A stretch of 5,054 nucleotides of DNA from Deltaproteobacteria bacterium (GTDB lineage: Bacteria; DRYD01), in contig JAPYWL010000077.1 in assembly GCA_028276365.1 (NCBI GenBank), forward strand, positions 1 through 5,054. Reading direction: 5' to 3'. Made by a program: the position numbers and the translations under genes. Below are positions 1 to 4,741 of this stretch, one piece after another; position 1 is the stretch's first letter, and every line of letters starts with the position of its first letter. Below the pieces are notes generated by a model. It had not been told where the DNA came from. It searched no databases and saw nothing but the letters and a program-made list of their open reading frames with translations.

Positions 1-428
1 TAGTATTAGAAATAGGTACGGGTTCTGGCTGGCAAACCCTTTTATTAGCCTATTTTTCTAATAAAGTTATTACCTTAGAAATAGATAAAGACATCCTACA
101 ATTAGCTATTAATAACATCAAAAACTTTATACAACATAATCCTAACTTTAATTATTTGCTAAATAAAATAGAGTTTTATAATTTAAATATTTTTAAAAGT
201 AAGGATTTTATAGAAAATCAACAAAGAATAGATAAAGTGGTTTTTTCTGCTGCTATTAAAAAAGTACCTGACTTTTTATTTAATAAATTATCAGTTAATG
301 GGATTGTTATTGCTCCTATTATTGAAAGTAGTGAATACCAAAAATTAATGAAATATGTAAAATTATCTAATGGTAATATAAAAAGTGAGTTTATTTCTTT
401 TGTTTCTTTTGTTTTAGCTAAAGAATAA
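1..428 (+). CDS. pcm: Protein-L-isoaspartate O-methyltransferase, 5'-truncated by window edge
   Basis: The open frame enters from the left edge (first full codon at 3) and gives 141 visible residues before TAA at 426-428. Seen: visible residues 1-12 read VLEIGTGSGWQT, the S-adenosylmethionine-binding motif I in the form typical of the PCMT family (VLEIGTGSGYQ). It is followed by VITLEID, whose acidic residue normally holds the SAM ribose. Near residues 82-89 is SAAIKKVP, matching the family's TAAxxxIP segment, then a strand-turn-strand NGIVIAPI like the family's GGRLVIPVG. Known: the enzyme methylates isoaspartyl residues in damaged cytosolic proteins as the first step of their repair. Full-length members are about 200-220 residues, so roughly 70-80 N-terminal residues, including the catalytic IGxGQTIS region, lie outside the window. 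A TTG at 156 could be mistaken for a start, but motif I lies upstream of it. The enoyl-CoA hydratase gene follows after 42 nt, with no evident functional link. Confidence 0.85.
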   Translation, partial: VLEIGTGSGWQTLLLAYFSNKVITLEIDKDILQLAINNIKNFIQHNPNFNYLLNKIEFYNLNIFKSKDFIENQQRIDKVVFSAAIKKVPDFLFNKLSVNGIVIAPIIESSEYQKLMKYVKLSNGNIKSEFISFVSFVLAKE

Positions 429-454
429 GAATAATTAAATAAAAAAAATATTAA

Positions 455-462
455 GAGAGGTG
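455..462 (+). promoter_or_regulatory. Shine-Dalgarno for the GTG start at 471
   Basis: GAGAGGTG lies 8 nt before GTG at 471. An in-frame TAG at 468-470 directly precedes that GTG, so together they fix the non-ATG start of the enoyl-CoA hydratase gene. Confidence 0.75.
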
Positions 463-470
463 TTAGTTAG

Positions 471-1226
471 GTGAGTATTTTATTAAAACAAAAGAAGGAT
501 AAAGTTTTATATTTAACTTTAAATAGGCCTGAAAACAGGAATGCTTTAAATAGTGAATTAATTAATGAGTTAATAATAGCTTTTAATGAAGCGGAAGTTG
601 ATAATGAAGTTAATGTTGTAGTGTTAAGGGGTAGTGGTGATAAAGCTTTTTGTGCAGGTGCTGATCTTAAGGAATTAAAAAACTCTATTGATGAGGGTAT
701 AGATAAGGTTAGAAAGTATTTTGATTTATATGCTAATCTTATAAAGACTGTTAGTAAGTTTAGTAAGGTTAGTATAAGTGGGGTTAGAGGTTATGCATTA
801 GCTGGGGGATGTGGATTAGCAGTTAGTTGCGATATAACCTTAGCTGATGGTACTGCTAAATTTGGGATACCTGAAATAAATATAGGGATGTGGGGAATGA
901 TAATTAGTGCTCCTATATTAAAAAATGTTATCCCTAAAAAAGCTTGGGAATTATTTTTAACTGGCAAAATTGTTGATGCAGATTATGCTAATTCCATAGG
1001 CTTAGTAACTAAGGTAGTTAATGATTTAGATAAAGAAATTCAAGATTTAGCTAATGAAATTGCTAATAAAAACATAAATACTATTAAATTAGCAAAACAA
1101 GTCTTTTGGGGAACTTTAAATATGAATTATTTTGATGCTATTGATTATTTAAAAGAAATGAGTTCTATCTTGGCTTTCCAATCTAAAAATAATATAGAAA
1201 ACTTCTTAGCTTCTAAATCTAAATAA
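471..1226 (+). CDS. Enoyl-CoA hydratase/isomerase family protein (crotonase fold)
   Basis: Complete 251-residue protein, normal length for a single-domain crotonase. Seen: the N-terminal strand and LNRPENRNAL (residues 17-26); the CoA/oxyanion segment AFCAGADLKEL (59-69), with A62-G63-A64-D65; the second oxyanion glycine in GYALAGG (G112); and FGIPEINIGMWG (131-142), then LTGKIVDADYANSIGLV (163-179). Known: crotonases stabilise an acyl-CoA enolate with two backbone NH groups and, as hydratases, use two glutamates. By spacing from rat mitochondrial hydratase, E135 matches Glu164, while the Glu144 position is G115. As I recall, a subfamily with PEIxxGxxxMMI sequences also has Gly there, so the protein may be a hydratase of altered mechanism, an isomerase or another crotonase. 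Role inferred: cytosolic acyl-CoA metabolism, substrate unknown. No other beta-oxidation gene is visible nearby. Start GTG is set by an in-frame stop immediately upstream and a good SD. No specific gene name can be justified. Confidence 0.9.
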   Translation: MSILLKQKKDKVLYLTLNRPENRNALNSELINELIIAFNEAEVDNEVNVVVLRGSGDKAFCAGADLKELKNSIDEGIDKVRKYFDLYANLIKTVSKFSKVSISGVRGYALAGGCGLAVSCDITLADGTAKFGIPEINIGMWGMIISAPILKNVIPKKAWELFLTGKIVDADYANSIGLVTKVVNDLDKEIQDLANEIANKNINTIKLAKQVFWGTLNMNYFDAIDYLKEMSSILAFQSKNNIENFLASKSK

Positions 1227-1279
1227 CTTTTTTAATTATAAATAATAGACCATTTTATGATTTCTTTATAGGTATTTTT

Positions 1280-1312
1280 GTATTCTTAAGTATAAATGAA
1301 ACTAAGGAATAC
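1280..1312 (+). repeat. Imperfect inverted repeat upstream of the pilin-operon promoter
   Basis: GTATTCTTAAG (1280-1290) and CTAAGGAATAC (1302-1312) are inverted copies. Six end pairs are perfect (GTATTC/GAATAC), followed by a G-U pair, an A-T pair, one mismatch and two further pairs, around an 11-nt centre. The right arm ends 4 nt before the candidate -35 box at 1316. That position suits an activator-binding site, or a weak RNA hairpin at the end of the enoyl-CoA hydratase transcript. No T-run follows, so it is not a standard intrinsic terminator. The role is unproven. Confidence 0.35.
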
Positions 1313-1315
1313 TAC

Positions 1316-1345
1316 TTGTAAAGAGAATGTAAAAAAAAGTATAAT
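1316..1345 (+). promoter_or_regulatory. Candidate sigma-70/sigma-A promoter for the pilin-like genes
   Basis: TTGTAA (1316-1321, 4 of 6 matches to TTGACA) is separated by 18 nt from a perfect TATAAT (1340-1345). Transcription would start near 1352, giving a leader of roughly 115 nt before the GTG at 1468. Poly-A tracts occur in the spacer (1331-1338) and downstream. In DNA this rich in A+T a TATAAT can arise by chance, so the call rests on the box pair and on its place in the only sizeable gap before the pilin genes. Confidence 0.45.
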
Positions 1346-1375
1346 GATTAGCATAAGTTAAAAAAATATTAAAAA

Positions 1376-1405
1376 TTTAAAAAAGATATTAAGGAATTTT
1401 TTAAA
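1376..1405 (+). repeat. AT-only inverted repeat in the pilin leader
   Basis: TTTAAAAAA (1376-1384) and TTTTTTAAA (1397-1405) are perfect 9-bp inverted copies around a 12-nt centre, GATATTAAGGAA. The stem holds only A-T pairs and would be weak as RNA. Several A-tracts (about 1331, 1360, 1371, 1379 and 1403) surround it, so DNA bending is as likely as a hairpin. It lies between the candidate promoter and the first pilin gene. It may be chance in such A+T-rich DNA. Confidence 0.25.
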
Positions 1406-1424
1406 AAAAATATAATATAAAAAT

Positions 1425-1461
1425 AGGAGGTTTTTATAAGGTATTGTAATAAGGTGGTGGT
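1425..1461 (+). promoter_or_regulatory. Strong SD without a start codon, followed by a 13-nt tandem repeat
   Basis: AGGAGG (1425-1430) is a near-ideal SD, but no ATG, GTG or TTG that opens a frame follows at normal distance. TTG at 1444 meets TAA at once. An ATA at 1436 would read ten codons and end in TAG at 1466-1468, overlapping by one base the GTG start of the pilin gene. Next come two 13-nt units (1436-1448 and 1449-1461), each beginning ATAAGGT and matching at 9 of 13 positions. The second unit contains the SD probably used by the pilin gene. It could be a ribosome standby site, a degenerate start-stop leader ORF, or a duplicated and partly decayed initiation region. Confidence 0.35.
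1451..1460 (+). promoter_or_regulatory. Shine-Dalgarno AAGGTGGTGG of the PilV-like gene
   Basis: The core GGTGG (1456-1460) lies 7 nt before GTG at 1468, a good spacing, and only 1 nt before the alternative TTG at 1462. This favours GTG 1468. If the AAGG part (1451-1454) pairs instead, TTG 1462 has 7-nt spacing and remains possible. The choice changes the protein by two residues. Confidence 0.55.
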
Positions 1462-1467
1462 TTGTTA

Positions 1468-1968
1468 GTGGAATATAATAAAAATCTGTTGAAATTAAAA
1501 AAAGGATTTAGTATATTGGAATTAGCTTTATCTATTGCTATTATTGCCTTGATAGTTATTTTCATAATAGGTATGTATTCTATGTTTTTTACTGCTAATA
1601 CTAAGCTAAATGATGTTAGTGTTGCTACTTTTATTGGGCAAACTTGGCTAAATAAAATAGCTTCTTATGCTTCTTCTGAAACAGATTCAAGTTGGATAAC
1701 TACTAAATTAAATCCTAATTATACCTCTATTAATAAGAAAATTTCTTATGGTTTATATTCTGCACAATTTGTTGGTGGTAAGAGTTTTACTGTTTATATC
1801 TGGACTAGCCCTATTTATGGTAATCCTAATGCTGATTTGTATGCGGTTAATGTTAATGTTTATTGGATGGAAGCTAGGAATGATCCTAGACAAAATAGAT
1901 TAATAAGAGGGTATGGGAAAAATTATTTAGAATTTAAGAAGATTGTTACTGTTCCTAAGGGATTATAA
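1468..1968 (+). CDS. Type IV prepilin-like protein, PilV/GspI-like minor pilin
   Basis: 166 residues from GTG 1468 (168 from TTG 1462). Seen: a short basic leader ending KLKKG, then FSILELALSIAI, the class III prepilin motif with cleavage after G13, Phe as residue +1 and the conserved Glu at +5 (E18). A hydrophobic helix of about 25 residues follows (roughly 14-38), then a soluble domain with no cysteine. The C-terminal part has VNVNVYW (about 129-135), resembling the VxVxW strand of PilV/GspI-type minor pilins, followed by a charged stretch and LEFKKIVTV. Known: prepilin peptidase (PilD/ComC) cleaves such proteins, and minor pilins of this class prime pilus or pseudopilus assembly at the inner membrane. 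The prepilin class is secure. The PilV/GspI assignment rests on weak similarity and on position before a PilW/GspJ-like gene, which starts 18 nt downstream of this stop and is surely co-transcribed. Confidence 0.8.
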   Translation: MEYNKNLLKLKKGFSILELALSIAIIALIVIFIIGMYSMFFTANTKLNDVSVATFIGQTWLNKIASYASSETDSSWITTKLNPNYTSINKKISYGLYSAQFVGGKSFTVYIWTSPIYGNPNADLYAVNVNVYWMEARNDPRQNRLIRGYGKNYLEFKKIVTVPKGL

Positions 1969-1970
1969 GA

Positions 1971-1977
1971 GGGGAGG
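1971..1977 (+). promoter_or_regulatory. Shine-Dalgarno GGGGAGG that decides the PilW-like start
   Basis: GGGGAGG touches the ATG at 1978 with no spacer, so that ATG cannot be its natural partner. The next in-frame ATG, at 1987, lies 9 nt downstream of it. The start is therefore placed at 1987, which shortens the longest reading by three residues. Confidence 0.75.
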
Positions 1978-1986
1978 ATGGGGAAA

Positions 1987-2724
1987 ATGATTCAAAAGAA
2001 ATATATTATTAAAAAGAAATATAAGGGAATGACACTAATTGAGGTTTTATTTTCTACTGCTATTTTCTCTTTTGTGGCTATAACACTTTTTGCTTTATTT
2101 AAATTAGGGCAAACTTATTGGTCTAAAGGAATAGCTTATAATACTTTACAAGCTGAAGGTAAACGAATCCTCACTCTATTACAACAAGATATTAAAGAAA
2201 GTGATATAAATAAAGATTCAGGATATACATATACAACATCTGTTAGTAATATATTTGTAGGAAGTCAAAATGTTAGTAGGGATGGATTATTATTATCTGT
2301 TCCTAATCCTAACTATAGGGCTGGAGGGCATCCTGTAATCTATAGGGCTTATATTGCTACGTCTGAAAAAAATGATAATCAAGGTGGACCTGGAAGTCTT
2401 TATCTTTTAGAGTTTAATCCTACTAGTGCTACAGGTTATGATTTGACTTGGTCTAATATAGATTCTAATTTAAGGAGGTTATTTGATCCAGATGGTTTTT
2501 CTAAAGACGAGCTAAATAGGTTAAATAATCCTAGCCCTATTAAAGTTTCATTATTATCTAATAATCTTTTTAGTTTTAGAGCTAATATTAATAGTAATAC
2601 TAATACTATAGGTATTAGTGTAGTTTTAATGAGGAAAAGCTTTAGTGATCAGAAATTACAAAGTGTTAGGTTTGAGCTTGAAATAGCTCCTGCTAATAAT
2701 TCTCAATTCCCTTTTAATAATTAA
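1987..2724 (+). CDS. Type IV prepilin-like protein, PilW/GspJ-like minor pilin
   Basis: 245 residues from ATG 1987. Seen: a strongly basic leader (IIKKKYKG), then MTLIEVLFSTAIF, a prepilin motif with cleavage after G14 and Glu at +5 (E19). A hydrophobic helix runs to about residue 38, then KLGQTYW. Residues 58-72 read GKRILTLLQQDIKES, like the helix with a conserved L..DI that follows the N-terminal helix in PilW/GspJ proteins. The rest is predicted beta-rich, with Asn/Gly-rich loops (about 128-137) and no cysteine. It is longer than its upstream partner, as GspJ/PilW usually is relative to GspI/PilV. Known: these two proteins sit together in the tip complex that starts pilus or pseudopilus assembly. 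No assembly ATPase, platform protein, secretin or prepilin peptidase lies in the window, so pilus, competence and type II secretion cannot be told apart. The glycosyltransferase gene starts 16 nt after the stop. Confidence 0.8.
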   Translation: MIQKKYIIKKKYKGMTLIEVLFSTAIFSFVAITLFALFKLGQTYWSKGIAYNTLQAEGKRILTLLQQDIKESDINKDSGYTYTTSVSNIFVGSQNVSRDGLLLSVPNPNYRAGGHPVIYRAYIATSEKNDNQGGPGSLYLLEFNPTSATGYDLTWSNIDSNLRRLFDPDGFSKDELNRLNNPSPIKVSLLSNNLFSFRANINSNTNTIGISVVLMRKSFSDQKLQSVRFELEIAPANNSQFPFNN

Positions 2725-2740
2725 TATTTAATTATTTAAT

Positions 2741-3997
2741 ATGGATTTTTGGATTATAAATCATTATGCAGTGCCCCCTGAGTTTTATTCAGGAACCAGG
2801 CACTTTGATTTAGCTAAAGGCTTAATTGAAAATTATAACTCTAAGGTATTAATATTTGCTTCTAATTTTAGTCATTTTTCTTTTAAATATTTTATTGAAA
2901 TTGATAATAAACTGAGTTTTAAGTATATTAAAAAAAACTATGATGGAGTGGATTTTTTATTTTTTAATGTACCTTCATATAAGGGAAACAATATTTTTAG
3001 GTTTTTTAATATGTTATTTTTTTCTTTAAGTGTTTACTTAAATTCACTTAAGATTTCAAAAGAAGAATTTGTGCCTGATGTAATAATAGGTTCAAGTGTG
3101 CATCTGTTTGCTGCTTTAAGTGCTTACTTTATTGCTAAAAGATTAAAAAAAATGTATAAAAAGGATATAAAGTTTGTATTTGAAGAAAGGGACTTATGGC
3201 CTCAATACCTTTATCATTTTTTGGAAAGAACTAAAAACCCTTTCAAAAAAATTATACTTATTATTTTCTTTAAAATTTTATATTTAATTCAGCAATTTTT
3301 ATACAAAAATTCTGATAAATTAATATTTTTACAAAAAAAAGGATTAGAAAATGCTAAGAAATACCAAAATAAGTCCATGTTTTTGTTTCAAATTTATAGA
3401 AAACTAAATTATAATTTAGATGGTTATATAGATCAAGAATTTGAGGAAATAAGAAAAAAATATAGATATTTATTTTGCTTTGCAGGTGGTATTACTGTTT
3501 CTTATGCTATTAAAGAAATCGTATTAGCTTTTAAATATTTGGATAATAACAAATTTGGATTTGTTATGTTTGGAGGTGGAGATTATTTAGAGGAAATATT
3601 AAAAACTATTGAAGAAAATAATATTCAAAATGTCTTTTATTTGGGATTTAAAAAAAAGGAGCTAATTAGAAATTATTATCTTAAAAAAGCAGATTTCTTG
3701 GTTATTCCTTGTTCATTTGAAATAAAAATTGATTTTTCTTCTAATAAGCTAATAGACTATTTAGAACAAAGAAAGCCTATTATTGTTGTAGGTTATAATT
3801 TATTGGATATTTTAAATGAGATTGGATTTATTATAGAGGATAAAGATCCTCAAACTATTGCTTATAAATTAGTTGAAATAGTTAATATTGATTCTGAAGT
3901 TATAAAAGATAGAGTTAATAAAGGTTATGAATATTTAGTTAATGAATTAGAATATAGAGTAGCTGCTAAGAAATTGTATGAGTTTATTAAATCTTAA
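2741..3997 (+). CDS. Glycosyltransferase, family 4 (GT-B fold, WcaI/WbuB-like)
   Basis: 418 residues, normal length for GT4. Seen: N-terminal FWIINHYAVPPEFYSGTRHFDLAKGL (residues 3-28), matching the INHYxxPPE...GxRHxxLAKxL opening of WbuB/WcaI-like enzymes and confirming the ATG at 2741; FEERDLWPQYL (147-157), the domain-linker DLWP motif; FAGGIT (247-252) opening the nucleotide-sugar domain; VMFGGGDYLEEI (275-286); and SSNKLIDYLEQRKPII (333-348), corresponding to the SPNKxxDYxxxGKPII acceptor/donor loop. A hydrophobic basic helix (about 168-190) suggests peripheral binding to the inner membrane. Known: such enzymes transfer a sugar from a nucleotide donor, retaining configuration, to lipid-linked glycans of capsule, O-antigen or similar polymers. 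Donor and acceptor cannot be predicted. By eye the gene is especially rich in AAA, TTT and ATA codons, common in surface-glycan genes, but whether it was acquired is open. No SD precedes it, so coupling to the pilin gene 16 nt upstream is likely. Confidence 0.88.
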   Translation: MDFWIINHYAVPPEFYSGTRHFDLAKGLIENYNSKVLIFASNFSHFSFKYFIEIDNKLSFKYIKKNYDGVDFLFFNVPSYKGNNIFRFFNMLFFSLSVYLNSLKISKEEFVPDVIIGSSVHLFAALSAYFIAKRLKKMYKKDIKFVFEERDLWPQYLYHFLERTKNPFKKIILIIFFKILYLIQQFLYKNSDKLIFLQKKGLENAKKYQNKSMFLFQIYRKLNYNLDGYIDQEFEEIRKKYRYLFCFAGGITVSYAIKEIVLAFKYLDNNKFGFVMFGGGDYLEEILKTIEENNIQNVFYLGFKKKELIRNYYLKKADFLVIPCSFEIKIDFSSNKLIDYLEQRKPIIVVGYNLLDILNEIGFIIEDKDPQTIAYKLVEIVNIDSEVIKDRVNKGYEYLVNELEYRVAAKKLYEFIKS

Positions 3998-4038
3998 AAA
4001 ATGTTTGAAATTTTATATAGAAAGGAGTGTAAATTAAA

Positions 4039-4581
4039 ATGGAAATTAATATTAAATCTACGACGATTATAGCGGTTAAGAAGGATAATATGTTAGCAAT
4101 AGGTGGGGATGGTCAGGTTACTTTTGGGAATTATGTTATAAAGAATACAGCGAGGAAAATAAGGAGGATGTATAGGGATAGTATATTATCGGGGTTTGCG
4201 GGTAGTGCTGCTGATGGATTAGCTCTTTATGAAAGGTTAGAAAAAAAAATTGAAGAATACAATGGGAATTTATTAAAAGCTTCTGTAGAGTTGGCAAGGG
4301 AATGGAGAACTGATAAGGTTCTTAGAAGGTTGGAAGCTATGATTATTGTTGGTAATAAAGATAATTTGCTTGTTATATCTGGTAATGGTGATATATTGGA
4401 GCCTGATGATAATATAGCGGTAGTAGGTTCAGGAGCACCTTATGCTTATGCTGCTGCTAAAGCTTTAATTAAATTCACTAATCTTAACGCTTTGGAAATA
4501 GTTAAAAATTCTCTTGAAATTGCCTCTAATATCTGTATTTACACTAATTCTAATATTATTACTGATTTCATTCAATGGTAA
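4039..4581 (+). CDS. hslV: ATP-dependent protease proteolytic subunit HslV (ClpQ)
   Basis: 180 residues, the usual length. SD AAAGGAG (4021-4027) lies 11 nt before the ATG. Seen: a seven-residue propeptide MEINIKS before Thr-Thr (T8-T9); GGDGQVTFGN (22-31); NTARKIRR (36-43); LSGFAGSAADGLALYERLE (50-68); LAREWRTDKVLRRLEA (85-100); VGSGAPYA (129-136); and ICIYTN near the end. Counting T8 as mature Thr1, the catalytic residues match E. coli HslV numbering exactly: Asp17 is D24, Lys33 is K40 and Ser124 is S131. The protease therefore looks active once the propeptide is removed. Known: HslV forms a double hexamer whose N-terminal threonines cut substrates unfolded and delivered by the AAA+ partner HslU in the cytosol. 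hslU normally follows directly, but the next gene here is unrelated. It may be co-transcribed with the glycosyltransferase (41-nt gap). No convincing promoter was seen in that gap. Confidence 0.96.
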   Translation: MEINIKSTTIIAVKKDNMLAIGGDGQVTFGNYVIKNTARKIRRMYRDSILSGFAGSAADGLALYERLEKKIEEYNGNLLKASVELAREWRTDKVLRRLEAMIIVGNKDNLLVISGNGDILEPDDNIAVVGSGAPYAYAAAKALIKFTNLNALEIVKNSLEIASNICIYTNSNIITDFIQW

Positions 4582-4637
4582 ATTATTTCTAATATCATTT
4601 TTAATAATTCTGCTTTAATACTTCTTTATTTAAATTT

Positions 4638-4666
4638 TTAACATTTTTTTAATTTTTTTTTATAAT
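4638..4666 (+). promoter_or_regulatory. Strong sigma-70/sigma-A promoter with T-tract spacer
   Basis: TTAACA (4638-4643, 5 of 6 matches to TTGACA), a 17-nt spacer and a perfect TATAAT (4661-4666) form the best promoter in the window. Transcription would start near 4673, giving a leader of about 69 nt to the ATG at 4742. The spacer reads T7-A2-T8, and the last T run continues into the first base of the -10 box. A second T8 tract (4679-4686) lies in the early leader. It shows that the unknown right-hand gene can be transcribed independently of hslV. Confidence 0.7.
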
Positions 4667-4725
4667 AAAAGGGTTTAATTTTTTTTATCTTTTCTTTAAA
4701 ATAGAGAAACTGATTGAAATATGGA

Positions 4726-4735
4726 AGGAGAGGTG
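4726..4735 (+). promoter_or_regulatory. Shine-Dalgarno AGGAGAGGTG of the right-hand gene
   Basis: AGGAGAGGTG ends 6 nt before ATG 4742 and decides between two in-frame ATGs. The earlier one at 4721 sits just upstream of this SD, has no SD of its own and follows an in-frame TGA at 4715-4717. Confidence 0.75.
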
Positions 4736-4741
4736 AATTTT

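Noticed and set aside
156-428. TTG at 156 as the start of a separate 90-residue protein
   Set aside because: The same frame is open back to the left edge and encodes the SAM-binding motif VLEIGTGSGWQT, so this is the tail of a longer methyltransferase.
1227-1279. Terminator after the enoyl-CoA hydratase gene
   Set aside because: T-rich runs are present but no stable stem could be paired on either strand.
1411-1416. A second perfect TATAAT in the pilin leader
   Set aside because: The best -35 at suitable spacing is TTAAGG (1389-1394, three matches, 16-nt spacer). A start near 1423 would leave a short leader beginning at the AGGAGG, so it is a weak alternative to the promoter at 1316-1345.
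1978-1986. ATG 1978 as start of the PilW-like gene
   Set aside because: The SD GGGGAGG directly abuts it with no spacer. ATG 1987 has a correct 9-nt spacing.
3998-4038. TATATA (4014-4019) as the -10 box of an hslV promoter
   Set aside because: No -35-like hexamer occurs 16-18 nt upstream, so co-transcription with the preceding gene is simpler.
4581-4609. Inverted repeat AATTATT...AATAATT after hslV as a terminator
   Set aside because: The stem is seven A-T pairs with a 15-nt loop and no T-run directly follows. It is too weak for an intrinsic terminator.
4644-4661. T tracts as the tail of an intrinsic terminator for hslV
   Set aside because: No GC-containing stem precedes them, and they fit exactly as the 17-nt spacer of a promoter.
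4721-4741. ATG 4721 as start of the right-hand gene
   Set aside because: It lies just upstream of the strong SD that serves ATG 4742, and it has no SD of its own.
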